A stretch of 64,000 nucleotides of DNA from Bacteroidales bacterium UBA3143 (GTDB taxonomy: Bacteria > Bacteroidota > Bacteroidia > Bacteroidales > Dysgonomonadaceae): positions 26,736-90,735 of the forward strand of contig DEZB01000052.1 in assembly GCA_002364735.1 (NCBI GenBank), given 5' to 3'. Below, piece after piece: positions 17,144 to 26,694 of this stretch (positions are counted from its first letter, which is position 1; every line of letters begins with the position of its first letter). Both the position numbers and the translations under genes were made by a program. The notes below the pieces were generated by a model that saw only the letters and a list, made by a program, of their open reading frames with translations, had not been told where the DNA came from and ran no database searches.

Positions 17144-18422
17144 TTATAAAAGCATTAAATTTATTTTTATATTTAAAATCAATCGAGTTATCTACTAAAG
17201 CTAAGTTCTCCTTTAGCAAATGAGCATTTATAAAGGTTTTATTCTCTAAATACATATATGCCATTAAAATATTATTCGCATCGTGTTTTACAATATCATA
17301 CTTTAAAAAAACTTTTTTTCCGCGAAGTTTATTAATTAAGTATTCATATGCTTCATTGTTAATTGTAGGGTTTTGTTTAATACCAATTAATCGAATTGTT
17401 AAATCATTACTTAACCGAATTAGCTCTGGACTAATTATTTCCTTTACTGAGAAAAACTCTTCTCTTTGTCCAGTACTCTTAGCATCAATCTTCGATCCAT
17501 ATTGAATTTTCTTTACATCAATTTTTTTATCTAACTTATGTGTATCTATAAATTGATAAGGCAGACTTTCAATTCTTTTTTCAAAAGATATTTCACTTTT
17601 TGGTTGTTTTATCAACTTTGTTTCAACTTCCATAAAAGCATCACTTCCACCGATTCTCTCCTTTATAATAGGAATAAAATCAGGATTTATTTCATAGCCA
17701 ATAGAATTGCGATTCAGATTCTTTGCAGCCAAAGCAGTAGTGCCACTTCCCATAAAAGGATCGAGAACCGTCTCGCTTGGGAAAGAAAACATTTTGATTA
17801 ATCGGTGGGGTAATTCTTCGGGAAACATAGCTAAATGCTTGTCTTGCTTGGCACCAGGAAAATACCAATGACCATTAAAGTATGTTTTCCACTCTTCATT
17901 TGTCATTGCTGCATTATCTTTTTGCACTTTATTAGGCATTGGAGCCTTTCCTTGCTTTTTGAATAACAGAATATATTCAAAATCCAATTTAACTATACCA
18001 TTTCTTGGATTAGGGTAGCTACCCATTATACTTGCCCCTCCTGAAGTGTTCATAGTAGTGACTTTTTGCCAAATTATTTGTCCCATAAAGTCAAAACCAA
18101 TAACTTCGCAAAACTTTATAATTTCTGCATGAATAGGAATAATTTTGTAACGTCCATAATAAGTAGAACGAGCAAACTGATCGCCAATATTTATACACAA
18201 ACGACAGCCTTCATGTAGGACTCTGAAACATTCTTGCCAAGTTAAATTCAAATGATTTATATATGTCTCATAATCATCATGAAATCCAATTTGATTCTCA
18301 GTTCCATAATCTTTTAATTGCCAATAAGGTGGTGAAGTAACGATTAAATGAACGCTTTCGTCAGAAAGCTCATTCATTTGTCTGCTATCTCCATTTATAA
18401 TAGTGTGCTTTGTTTTATTCAT
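17133..18422 (-). CDS. DNA methyltransferase (N4-cytosine type) with C-terminal SNase-like domain
   Basis: Modification half of a type II restriction-modification system. Motif IV TSPPYW (residues 29-34) precedes the AdoMet motif DPFMGSGTT (221-229), giving the beta-class order. The SPPY form is typical of N4-cytosine methyltransferases. A C-terminal extension (about 335-412) aligns with the staphylococcal nuclease fold: RLIGI, then GKKVFLKYD, MAYMYLENKTFINAHLL and ALV. The catalytic positions Asp40, Glu43 and Arg87 are replaced by Lys349, Pro352 and Ile385, so it is probably not a nuclease and may bind DNA or define specificity. The nuclease gene overlaps its 3' end. Confidence 0.85.
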   Translation of the reverse strand: MNKTKHTIINGDSRQMNELSDESVHLIVTSPPYWQLKDYGTENQIGFHDDYETYINHLNLTWQECFRVLHEGCRLCINIGDQFARSTYYGRYKIIPIHAEIIKFCEVIGFDFMGQIIWQKVTTMNTSGGASIMGSYPNPRNGIVKLDFEYILLFKKQGKAPMPNKVQKDNAAMTNEEWKTYFNGHWYFPGAKQDKHLAMFPEELPHRLIKMFSFPSETVLDPFMGSGTTALAAKNLNRNSIGYEINPDFIPIIKERIGGSDAFMEVETKLIKQPKSEISFEKRIESLPYQFIDTHKLDKKIDVKKIQYGSKIDAKSTGQREEFFSVKEIISPELIRLSNDLTIRLIGIKQNPTINNEAYEYLINKLRGKKVFLKYDIVKHDANNILMAYMYLENKTFINAHLLKENLALVDNSIDFKYKNKFNAFINGK

Positions 18423-18635
18423 TTTTGCTTGTGTTATTTCTTTAGAGACACAAATATACTAAATATTTATGTCTCTAAGGTTGAAGAATTTTCTTAGATT
18501 TAGATTAAAAAAGAGGATATCGGCTAATGCAATAACTTAATCGATTATTATTCCCACTATAACAACTAAAATAAAATTGATTAAGAGATTTATATGAGGA
18601 GACTAAAAAGGAAAAATTTAAATAAGAGACTTTTT

Positions 18636-19040
18636 TCAATCGGGAAGAAATGCCACTGCATCAATTTCTATCAAACATTCAGAATTTGTTAAGCCCGATA
18701 CAATTAGGCCTGAAATGGCAGGAGGATTCACAAATTTAACAACACGTTGTGAGGCTTCGAATGCTGTTGCCACATCTTGACCTTCTACAATGTAAATGGT
18801 GAGTTTCACAAGGTGTTCAAATGTTGCTCCACAAGCCCTTAGTGCAGTTTCAATGTTGTACATCACTTGAATGGTTTGCGTGTGAATGTTTCCTTTGCCA
18901 ATTACTTCTCCATTCGAATTTATAGCGTTTTGTCCACCTATGTGAATTGTTGCTCCGCTTCCACGAGTTGTCACTACTTGCGAAAACACACCACTTTTTA
19001 AAAGCCCGTTGGGATTGATGTGTATTATTTTTCCATTCAT
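18636..19040 (-). CDS. RidA family protein (YjgF/YER057c/UK114)
   Basis: A 134-residue RidA superfamily member; the archetype hydrolyses reactive enamine/imine intermediates released by PLP enzymes. Typical stretches are SQVVTTRGSGATIHIGGQNAI, the oligomer-core ALRACGATFEHLVKLTIYIV and the C-terminal CLIEIDAVAFLPD. The Arg that binds the substrate carboxylate in RidA proper (in an R-xxx-xV region) is not obvious here. It may therefore belong to a related subgroup with another substrate. It stands alone on the minus strand, followed by 213 bases without a gene towards the methyltransferase. Confidence 0.88.
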   Translation of the reverse strand: MNGKIIHINPNGLLKSGVFSQVVTTRGSGATIHIGGQNAINSNGEVIGKGNIHTQTIQVMYNIETALRACGATFEHLVKLTIYIVEGQDVATAFEASQRVVKFVNPPAISGLIVSGLTNSECLIEIDAVAFLPD

Positions 19041-19152
19041 AACTTCATGTTTTTATTAATAAGGAAACTATTTTATACGTTGCTGGTGTTCACTTCAAAT
19101 CTTTGTGTTGCGAAGCAGGTTTTCAATATGCTGATAATTATAGGTAAACTCC

Positions 19153-19545
19153 TTATTTACTGGAATGCACACCAAACATATTCCCTTCCGTATCAAACGC
19201 CAACACCATAAATCCATATTCACCAATTGATTCTTTTGATTGATGAACCTTACCTCCTGCTTCTTCAATGCGTGCTTCTTCTATGGCACAATCATCGCTA
19301 TCAAAATAGACTATGGTTGAACCACCTCCTCCTGCCTTAAAACCAGCCATTTTAACCAATGCTCCTGCAGCACCCGCACCATCCATTTCCATTGGGAATG
19401 CCACCATTTTCATATCATCATCTGCTGTGTTTGGCATTGGCAACTCAGATAACTGAACATGCAATACTTCTTCATAAAACTTTTTGGCTCTATTCATATC
19501 GTCTACATAAATTTCGAACCAACCAACTGGATTTTTTGCTTTCAT
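19153..19545 (-). CDS. VOC superfamily protein (glyoxalase/bleomycin-resistance fold)
   Basis: A 130-residue protein with the two-module vicinal-oxygen-chelate fold. It begins NPVGWFEIYVDDMNRAKKFYEEVL and ends with GEYGFMVLAFDTEGNMFGVHSS, both characteristic of the glyoxalase-like family. The substrate is unknown. Metal ligands in the standard positions are partly present (the final Glu is replaced by a GNMFGVH context). It lies upstream of the RidA gene on the same strand with 112 bases between, so it may or may not share a transcript. Glyoxalase activity should not be assumed. Confidence 0.85.
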   Translation of the reverse strand: MKAKNPVGWFEIYVDDMNRAKKFYEEVLHVQLSELPMPNTADDDMKMVAFPMEMDGAGAAGALVKMAGFKAGGGGSTIVYFDSDDCAIEEARIEEAGGKVHQSKESIGEYGFMVLAFDTEGNMFGVHSSK

Positions 19546-19730
19546 AATTATTTGTTTTTTTAAATGACTCTAATAGAGATATTATAAACAGATTGATTTA
19601 AAAGATTGTTCTACCTGAAGTGCTTGAATATCATAAATTTAACAACTCAGTTATAGCGCACTTTCCATTTACATTAATTTGTTATAACAGAGAAATAAAA
19701 CAACACAAACAGCACCTATCGTTTTTTTAT

Positions 19731-19738
19731 TATCTTTG
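19731..19738 (+). promoter_or_regulatory. -7 promoter box for the rhomboid gene
   Basis: TATCTTTG is an exact TAnnTTTG match placed 67 bases before the rhomboid start. No clear -33 TTTG lies at the right distance. Confidence 0.45.
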
Positions 19739-19805
19739 TCCCCATCGTTTTTTAGCACAAACAAATGTGTTCATTTCTAATTAGAAAAAAACAAACTTCG
19801 CATTT

Positions 19806-20462
19806 ATGATAACACTTGCCATTATAATAGTTACCGTATTAATATCTTACCAAGCATTTAACAATTATGACCTTGCCGACAAACTTATCTTCCAGCCAGC
19901 ATCAGTAAGAGATGGGCAGTGGTATAGGCTAATAACTTATGGCGTGTTGCATGCAGATTTCACCCATTTGCTTTTTAATATGTTCACGTTTTATCTTTTT
20001 GGCAGCTATATCGAAAACATATTTAAACTTCAGTTTGGACAAAGGCCTGGAGCTGCAGCGTTTATACTCCTTTATATAGGCGGACTGTTCATTTCAATAC
20101 TGCCAACCTATTTTAAACAAAAGGACAATTACTATTACAAAGGCCTTGGAGCATCGGGCGCTGTTTCGGCAATTGTGTTTGCATATATCCTTATCAATCC
20201 CATGAACTTTATGGGTATTCTTTTCATCCCCATTATGTTACCTGCATTTTTATTTGGTTTCATCTTCGTTTTTATATCAATGTATTTAGATAAAAAAGAG
20301 GTGGGCGGCATCAACCATTCGGCACATATAACTGGTGGGCTGTTTGGCATTATATATACCGCTGCGTTATTTATGGTGATGAGCAATGTAAATCTACTTT
20401 TGCAGTTTATATTTAAGATTCAAATTACATCGTTGGGTGATCTCTTCCATTTTGGGTTTTAG
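19806..20462 (+). CDS. Rhomboid family intramembrane serine protease
   Basis: A 218-residue integral membrane protease. Six hydrophobic helices are visible. The nucleophile is in GLGASGAVSA (GxSG, near residue 116) and the catalytic His is in NHSAHITGG (near 176), giving the rhomboid Ser-His dyad. The L1-loop-type sequence HADFTHLLFNMFTFYLFG is also present. Substrates are unknown. It is a single gene with its own -7 box; nothing on the same strand lies close enough to indicate an operon. Confidence 0.93.
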   Translation: MITLAIIIVTVLISYQAFNNYDLADKLIFQPASVRDGQWYRLITYGVLHADFTHLLFNMFTFYLFGSYIENIFKLQFGQRPGAAAFILLYIGGLFISILPTYFKQKDNYYYKGLGASGAVSAIVFAYILINPMNFMGILFIPIMLPAFLFGFIFVFISMYLDKKEVGGINHSAHITGGLFGIIYTAALFMVMSNVNLLLQFIFKIQITSLGDLFHFGF

Positions 20463-20984
20463 GTAAAACAAACCCATTGTTAGCGGTCATATTCGCAGAA
20501 TTTTATAAACTTTTTTTGCGATGAATTTACAGTATGCACAACCTTCGCTAACACGAAACACCCATTGCAAATGGGCGCGATCGGAAAATCATTGTATAGA
20601 TTATTTTAGATTGACAAATGATAGAAGCACCGCAGTCGCTCGCGCGGTTTTATTTGCAAACCGTGTGTTGCGAAGCAAAAAAACATTGAATTGAAAATGC
20701 AAAACTTCGACTATGATCTGTAGTTAATCTAATAAAATCTGTGGTATCTGTGGTTAAAAAAATGACCTTCATATAAAACACTTCCTAATGAATATCAAAC
20801 ACCTCTTGCCTCCTCTCTAATTCTCTTATCTCTAACTGCTTTTTCCAGGTTTTAGCCATGACTTTCAAAGAAATAATCTATCTTTGCACTTTAATACAGA
20901 AAGAGATAAATCAAAAAAAAGTACAACTAACGTTCTTCTCTTATCCAAACAAATAACTTTATTCATTTTAGACACTATTTTTAA
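20463..20984. other. Intergenic region with inverted and direct short repeats
   Basis: No gene is supported in these 522 bases. They hold GTTAGCG (20479-20485) inverted as CGCTAAC (20546-20552), the octamer ACCCATTG twice (20472 and 20560), and the small hairpin CCCATT-GCA-AATGGG (20561-20575). GTGTTGCGAAGCA near 20671 also occurs near 19105. This looks like decayed repeat sequence. TATCTTTG at 20879-20886 is a -7 box for the M3 peptidase gene. Confidence 0.6.
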
Positions 20985-23096
20985 ATGAAACATTTCACTA
21001 TTTTAAGCTTATCGATTATGATGTTGATTTCTTGTGGCACAAACAAGGATTCTGCTGAAAAAGGTAGCATCTTTTACTCGGAGTTTGAAACTCCTTATGG
21101 CATGCCTCCTTTTGAAAAAATTACTAACGAGGACTTCAAACCCGCTTTTGAAAAAGGCATTGAACAACAATCAAATGAAATTGATTCGATTGCCAACAAT
21201 TCCGAAGCTCCTACATTTGAAAACACCATTGTAGCATTAGACAACAGTGGGAAAATACTATCACGCGTTTCACGTGTGTTTTCTGGCCTAAAAGGTGCAG
21301 AAAACAACGACACGCTACAAGCAATTGCTGAGGAAATGTCTCCGCTACTGTCTGAGCACAGCGACAACATTTACTTGAATGACAAATTGTTTGAAAGAAT
21401 AAACGCTTTGCACAATGACTCTGCCAATCTTGGCCTGAACACAGAGCAATATCGTTTGCTTGATATGTATTACAAGAACTTTGTTCGTTCGGGCATTATG
21501 TTGAGCGACGAACAAAAAGATGAATTGAGAGAGATAAACAAAGAACTTTCTGCATTGACACTTAATTTTGGAAACAACTTATTGAAAGAAACAAACTCCT
21601 ATGAATTGGTAATTGACAATGAGGCTGATTTGGCTGGTCTTCCACAAGGCGTAGTTTCTGCAGCGGCTGTCACTGCAAAAGATAAAGACATGGAAGGCAA
21701 GTGGGTTTTCACACTTCACAAACCAAGCTGGTTGCCATTTTTGCAGTATGCTGACAATCGCGATTTGCGCGAAAAGCTCTACAAAGCAATGTATAACCGC
21801 GGAGACAATGACAATGAGTTTGACAACAAGAAGAACATCAACAAAATTGTAAACCTGCGTATACAAAAAGCCAATATGTTGGGATATGCCACTCATGCCG
21901 ATTTTGTGATGGAAGAGCGCATGGCTAAAACACCTGAAAATGTGTACAAACTACTCAACGATGTATGGGAATATGCACTGCCACAAACTAAAAAAGAAGC
22001 TGCTGAGTTGCAAACTATTATTGATGCAGAAGGCGGTGACTTTAAATTGCAATCGTGGGATTGGTGGTATTACACTGAAAAGTTGAGAGAAAAAAAATAT
22101 GCACTGAATGAAGCTGAGTTGAAACCCTACTTCAAAATGGAAAATGTGAGAGAGGGAGTTTTTGCAACTGCTAATAAATTGTACGGACTGAACTTCACTA
22201 AACTTGAGAGCGTTCCTGTTTATCATCCCGAAGTGGAAGCTTATGAAGTGACTGAAGCAGATGGATCACACCTAGCCATATTCTACACCGACTATTTTCC
22301 TCGTTCGGGCAAGAATGCTGGTGCTTGGATGAGTAGTTTTAGAGGTCAAGAAATAAAAGATGGAGAAAACATCCGTCCATTAATCTTTAATGTGGGCAAC
22401 TTCACTCGTGCTACACCCGAAACACCATCGCTATTAACATTGGACGAAGTGGAAACACTGTTCCACGAATTTGGTCATGCTTTGCATGGCATGCTTTCGA
22501 ACGTAACCTACAGTGGTGTATCTGGAACAAGCGTTCCACGTGATTTTGTTGAGCTTCCGTCGCAAATAATGGAGCATTGGGCATTTCATCCCGAAGTGCT
22601 TAAGCTATATGCAAAACATTACGAAACGGGTGAAATTATTCCTGATTCGTTGATTGCAAAAATGGAAGCTGCTTCAAAATTCAACATGGGCTTCATCACT
22701 ACAGAGTTTATTGGAGCTGCACTATTGGATATGGACTACCATACACAAACCGAAGAAAGAGAATTTGATGTGCGTGATTTTGAGAAAAAATCAATGGAGA
22801 AAATTGGTTTAATTAGCGAAATCATCCCTCGCTATCGTAGCACCTATTTCTCACACATCTTTAGTGGTGGTTATTCTGCTGGATACTATAGCTATTTATG
22901 GTCTGAAGTGTTAGATTCAGATGCGTTTCAACCATTTGTAGAAAATGGCATTTTTGATACAGCATCAGCTCAATCGTTTCGCAAAAATGTGCTCTCGAAA
23001 GGAAACTCTGACGACCCAATGACGCTGTATAAAAAATACAGAGGTGCAGAACCCAATCCTGTATACCTACTTAAAAACAGAGGATTCGTCAACTAA
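20985..23096 (+). CDS. M3 family metallopeptidase (peptidyl-dipeptidase Dcp-like), lipoprotein
   Basis: A zinc peptidase of family M3. The 703 residues include the HExxH-type site in TLFHEFGHALHGM near residue 490, with the downstream third ligand in the FVELPSQIMEHWA region. The N-terminus is a signal peptide with lipobox LISC (Cys17), so it is probably anchored in the cell envelope and acts on peptides there. Length and the C-terminal IFSGGYSAGYYSYLWSEVL segment match Dcp. It is monocistronic, with a promoter-like TATCTTTG 99 bases upstream. Confidence 0.93.
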   Translation: MKHFTILSLSIMMLISCGTNKDSAEKGSIFYSEFETPYGMPPFEKITNEDFKPAFEKGIEQQSNEIDSIANNSEAPTFENTIVALDNSGKILSRVSRVFSGLKGAENNDTLQAIAEEMSPLLSEHSDNIYLNDKLFERINALHNDSANLGLNTEQYRLLDMYYKNFVRSGIMLSDEQKDELREINKELSALTLNFGNNLLKETNSYELVIDNEADLAGLPQGVVSAAAVTAKDKDMEGKWVFTLHKPSWLPFLQYADNRDLREKLYKAMYNRGDNDNEFDNKKNINKIVNLRIQKANMLGYATHADFVMEERMAKTPENVYKLLNDVWEYALPQTKKEAAELQTIIDAEGGDFKLQSWDWWYYTEKLREKKYALNEAELKPYFKMENVREGVFATANKLYGLNFTKLESVPVYHPEVEAYEVTEADGSHLAIFYTDYFPRSGKNAGAWMSSFRGQEIKDGENIRPLIFNVGNFTRATPETPSLLTLDEVETLFHEFGHALHGMLSNVTYSGVSGTSVPRDFVELPSQIMEHWAFHPEVLKLYAKHYETGEIIPDSLIAKMEAASKFNMGFITTEFIGAALLDMDYHTQTEEREFDVRDFEKKSMEKIGLISEIIPRYRSTYFSHIFSGGYSAGYYSYLWSEVLDSDAFQPFVENGIFDTASAQSFRKNVLSKGNSDDPMTLYKKYRGAEPNPVYLLKNRGFVN

Positions 23097-23188
23097 TAAA
23101 AAAAGAGATATCAGTATGAAACTCAAGAGATAAATTCTCGACCATAAAAAAACTTACACATATACTCTTATAAAAGACAAAAAAAGTT

Positions 23189-23236
23189 TATATTTGCAAG
23201 CGAAAAAATAAGAGGCATGAAAGTGCCTCTATTTTT
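23189..23236 (+). promoter_or_regulatory. Promoter box and terminator-like hairpin in the secDF leader
   Basis: TATATTTG (23189-23196) is an exact -7 box. About 15 bases later AGAGGCA (23211-23217) pairs with TGCCTCT (23224-23230), followed by ATTTTT. Either the hairpin ends the upstream peptidase transcript, or it is an attenuator at the very start of a secDF transcript. The sequence alone does not decide this. Confidence 0.5.
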
Positions 23237-23294
23237 AATAATTCAATCTGATAATCAAATAAATATCAAACACTAATAAAAAAGCAAAACTGTA

Positions 23295-26234
23295 ATGTTA
23301 AACAAAGGATTTATTAAAATCTTCGCTATCTTACTTGGGCTTATCTGTTTGTATTACTTGTCATTTACTGTGGTAAGTAATCATTACGAGAAAAAAGCAG
23401 AAGCATATGCAGCTGGAGATTTGAACCTAAAAACTGACTATCTTGATTCGTTATCAACTGAGAAAGTTTATTTAGGTTATACATTAAAACAAATTCGCGA
23501 GAAAGAAATTGGTTTAGGACTCGACCTTAAGGGCGGTATGAACGTAATTTTAGAAATTGATGCACGAGGAGTATTAAGCTCATTGGCTAACACAGATGAC
23601 CCTCAATTTAATCAAGCTCTACGCGAGACTGTTGCTGAAAATAGAAAAGGAAGTTCTCAAGATTTCATCTCTCTATTTCAACAAAAATATCAAGCCATTG
23701 ACCAAAATGCGAAGCTGGCAAACATTTTTAGCATTACAATGAGCGACAGGATTAGTCCTGCTGACTCAAACGATAAAGTAATTGCAGAATTGCGCAACGA
23801 ATTGGTTAGTGCAGCTGACAACTCATTTAATGTGTTGCGCACACGTATTGACCGCTTTGGGGTAGTTGCTCCAAACATTCAGAAATTGGATCGTGCTGAA
23901 AGAATACTTATTGAACTACCAGGTATAAAAGAACCTGAGCGTGTACGTAAACTCCTCCAAGGAAGTGCCAATCTGGAATTCTGGAAAACTTATAACGTGA
24001 ATGAGCTAATAACTGGATTTAATGATATTAATTCTAAAACCACAGCTTATATTACTTCGCAACAAACAGACAGCACACCTGTAGATGAAGAAGTAGCTGA
24101 TGCTGATACAGTAGTATCGGAAGACGAAACAATGGCATTAGCTGAAACAGAAACATTTAATGAAATAGAGAGAAGCGATATAACTATTGACAAAAACTTT
24201 GTTCAATACTTTGCTGAACCTTATTTTGCAATGGGTGGAGCTTCTGGTCCAGTAGTTGGTACGGCCTCTAAAAATGATACGGCTACTATCAACTTTATGC
24301 TTGATAAGTATAAAGAATCATTCCCTGGTGATGTTCGTTTCAAATGGGGTTTCAAAGCAGTTGATGCAAGAGAAACCTATTTCCAATTGTTTGCATTAAG
24401 AGGAGATGGTTCTAAACGTGGTCCTGCTCTTGACGGAGACGTTGTAGTTTCGGCACGTGCCGATCAAGGTCAACGTGGCTCTGCTTGGGAAGTGAGCATG
24501 CAAATGAACTCTTCAGGATCGAGCCGTTGGGCTACTATTACAGGTACTGAAAAGGGTCGTGCCATTGCAATTGTATTGGACGGCTATGTATATTCAGCTC
24601 CTAATGTGAATGACAAAATTGAAGGTGGACGATCTTCCATTACTGGAAACTTTACGCCCGAAGAGGCGAGAGACTTAGAGAACACACTGAAATCTGGAAA
24701 GATGAAAGCAGGTGTTCGCATTGTGCAAGAAGATATTGTTGGTCCTTCGTTGGGTCAGGAAGCAATTAATGCTGGATTTATTTCATTCATTCTGGCACTG
24801 ATTGTATTGTTTGCTTTCGTTTATTTGCTCTATGGATTGATTCCTGGAACAGTAGTGAATGTTGCTCTTCTACTTAACTTTTTCTTTATTCTTGGAGCAT
24901 TAGCTGCATTTCAGGCAGTACTCACATTGCCTGGTATTGCGGGTATGATTTTATCACTGGGTATGGCGGTGGATGCGAACGTACTTATTAATGAGCGTAT
25001 AAAGGAAGAGCTTGCAGGTGGTAAAACATTACGAAATGCTGTACAAGATGGATATAAGAATGCCTTCTCTGCTATTTTTGACTCTAACTTAACAACAGTT
25101 ATAACGGCTATAGTGCTTGTTTCATTCGGAACAGGTCCTATCAAAGGATTTGCCATTACATTGATAATAGGTATCCTTTCATCGTTTCTTACTGCAGTGT
25201 TCCTTACACGTTTGGTGTATGAAGGTCAGTTTGCAAAAGGAAGATGGCTCAATCTTACTTTCACAACAAAAGCATCTGAAAACTTCTTGAAAAATCCTCA
25301 GTTTAAAATACTTGAGAACAGAAGGAAAGCTTTCATGATTGCAGGCGGTTTTGTTCTAATAGGAGTAATTTCACTTGCTACGCTTCAATTAAATAGAGGT
25401 ATCGACTTCACTGGAGGTAGAAACTACGTTGTTAGATTTGACGAACCTGTTAAAACAACTGATGTTCAAGATGCATTAGCTCCATCATTTGGTGACAATG
25501 TGAGGGTAATTACCATCGGTTCAAGCAACCAAGTGCGTATATCTACCAACTATATGATTGATAGTGATGACCCAGATATTGAAGATGAAATCAAAGGATT
25601 GTTAGGTGAAAACCTTAGACCATATATAGCGCCAGGTAGCACAATAGATAACTACATACAAAGCTCGCAAACAGTTGGGCCAAGTGTAGCCAAGGACATC
25701 GTTCAAGGTGCAGCATGGGCGTTATTGATTGCGCTTCTATTTATGGGTATTTATATATTTGTAAGATTCCGCAACTGGACATACTCTTTGGGAACACTTG
25801 CAGCAATATCTATTGATGCTTTTGCAGTAGTTGCATTGTACTCGTTGCTCTACAAGATTATGCCATTCTCAATGGAGATTGACCAAACATTTGTTGCGGC
25901 CATTCTAACCGTTATTGGATACTCTATCAATGATAAGGTGGTTGTGTTTGACCGTGTGAGAGAGTTCAGACAGCTTTATCCAAAACGTAATCTGTTTGCA
26001 GTTATCAACGACTCATTAAATGCTACTTTGGCAAGAACCATTAACACCAGTGTGAGTACAATACTTGTAATTCTTATGATTTTCTTCTTTGGTGGAGATG
26101 CAATTAGAAGCTTTGTATTTGCCATGTTGATTGGTATTGTGGTTGGAACAGCTACCAGTTTGTTTATTGCAGCACCCATTGCTTACAATATGATGACCAG
26201 AAAAGGCAAGGATGAGGCCGTAATAGTGAAATAA
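23295..26234 (+). CDS. secDF: Protein translocase SecDF (fused SecD-SecF)
   Basis: Inner-membrane, proton-driven subunit that helps pull proteins through SecYEG. The 979 residues are SecD and SecF joined in one chain, as is usual in Bacteroidota. The SecD half has the first membrane helix, the GLGLDLKGGMNVILEI motif near 75, a large periplasmic region, and the helix bundle with LSLGMAVDANVLINERIKEEL near 560. The SecF half begins near 670 with LNRGIDFTGGRNY and has VIGYSINDKVVVFDRVRE near 875. The periplasmic region holds an acidic insert near residues 255-300. It is followed by a strong terminator. Confidence 0.97.
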   Translation: MLNKGFIKIFAILLGLICLYYLSFTVVSNHYEKKAEAYAAGDLNLKTDYLDSLSTEKVYLGYTLKQIREKEIGLGLDLKGGMNVILEIDARGVLSSLANTDDPQFNQALRETVAENRKGSSQDFISLFQQKYQAIDQNAKLANIFSITMSDRISPADSNDKVIAELRNELVSAADNSFNVLRTRIDRFGVVAPNIQKLDRAERILIELPGIKEPERVRKLLQGSANLEFWKTYNVNELITGFNDINSKTTAYITSQQTDSTPVDEEVADADTVVSEDETMALAETETFNEIERSDITIDKNFVQYFAEPYFAMGGASGPVVGTASKNDTATINFMLDKYKESFPGDVRFKWGFKAVDARETYFQLFALRGDGSKRGPALDGDVVVSARADQGQRGSAWEVSMQMNSSGSSRWATITGTEKGRAIAIVLDGYVYSAPNVNDKIEGGRSSITGNFTPEEARDLENTLKSGKMKAGVRIVQEDIVGPSLGQEAINAGFISFILALIVLFAFVYLLYGLIPGTVVNVALLLNFFFILGALAAFQAVLTLPGIAGMILSLGMAVDANVLINERIKEELAGGKTLRNAVQDGYKNAFSAIFDSNLTTVITAIVLVSFGTGPIKGFAITLIIGILSSFLTAVFLTRLVYEGQFAKGRWLNLTFTTKASENFLKNPQFKILENRRKAFMIAGGFVLIGVISLATLQLNRGIDFTGGRNYVVRFDEPVKTTDVQDALAPSFGDNVRVITIGSSNQVRISTNYMIDSDDPDIEDEIKGLLGENLRPYIAPGSTIDNYIQSSQTVGPSVAKDIVQGAAWALLIALLFMGIYIFVRFRNWTYSLGTLAAISIDAFAVVALYSLLYKIMPFSMEIDQTFVAAILTVIGYSINDKVVVFDRVREFRQLYPKRNLFAVINDSLNATLARTINTSVSTILVILMIFFFGGDAIRSFVFAMLIGIVVGTATSLFIAAPIAYNMMTRKGKDEAVIVK

Positions 26235-26277
26235 TAAAAGCATGTTCAGTCGAATTTGACTAACAACATTTATAATC

Positions 26278-26317
26278 AAAAAAGCGGGTTGCAATTAGTT
26301 TTGCAATCCGCTTTTTT
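26278..26317 (+). terminator. Terminator of secDF
   Basis: GCGGGTTGCAA pairs with TTGCAATCCGC (one G-T pair). It is flanked by an A run and a T run and begins about 45 bases after the stop. Confidence 0.9.
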
Positions 26318-26395
26318 ATTAAATAAATAACATAGTGATGCAGACATTCAATCGAAAAATAAGCTATTTTCCATCATTATTTTTTATTTATTTCG

Positions 26396-26403
26396 TACTT
26401 TTG
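26396..26403 (+). promoter_or_regulatory. -7 promoter box of tRNA-Thr
   Basis: TACTTTTG is an exact TAnnTTTG match, 26 bases before the mature 5' end of the tRNA. Confidence 0.6.
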
Positions 26404-26428
26404 TAGTTATCAAGAATAACTTCAACAG

Positions 26429-26501
26429 GCCACAATAGCTCAGTCGGTAGAGTAACGCATTCGTAACGCGTCGGTCGCGAGTTCGATTCTCGCTTGTGGC
26501 T
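26429..26501 (+). tRNA. tRNA-Thr (anticodon CGT)
   Basis: The cloverleaf folds by hand. Acceptor GCCACAA/TTGTGGC is perfect, the D arm is GCTC/GAGT, and the T arm is GCGAG/CTCGC with loop TTCGATT. The anticodon loop TTCGTAA carries CGT, which reads ACG threonine codons. The innermost anticodon-stem pair (A31-C39) is a mismatch. The CCA end is not encoded. Confidence 0.93.
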
Positions 26502-26694
26502 CTTAAGTTTTCGTGCAAGCGTTCAGTAGAAAACAATATTCAACCTCCATTTCTTTTCAAATTATTATATTGGTGCTAATCTCTCCTCTCTCTTTTGCAT
26601 CAATATCTAATTATATTTTTTTTCTTCTGTATGTGTCAATTTGAAAACAATTGCCCCATTTTTTTACAATTCATTGGAAGAAGCGTCACAAAAA

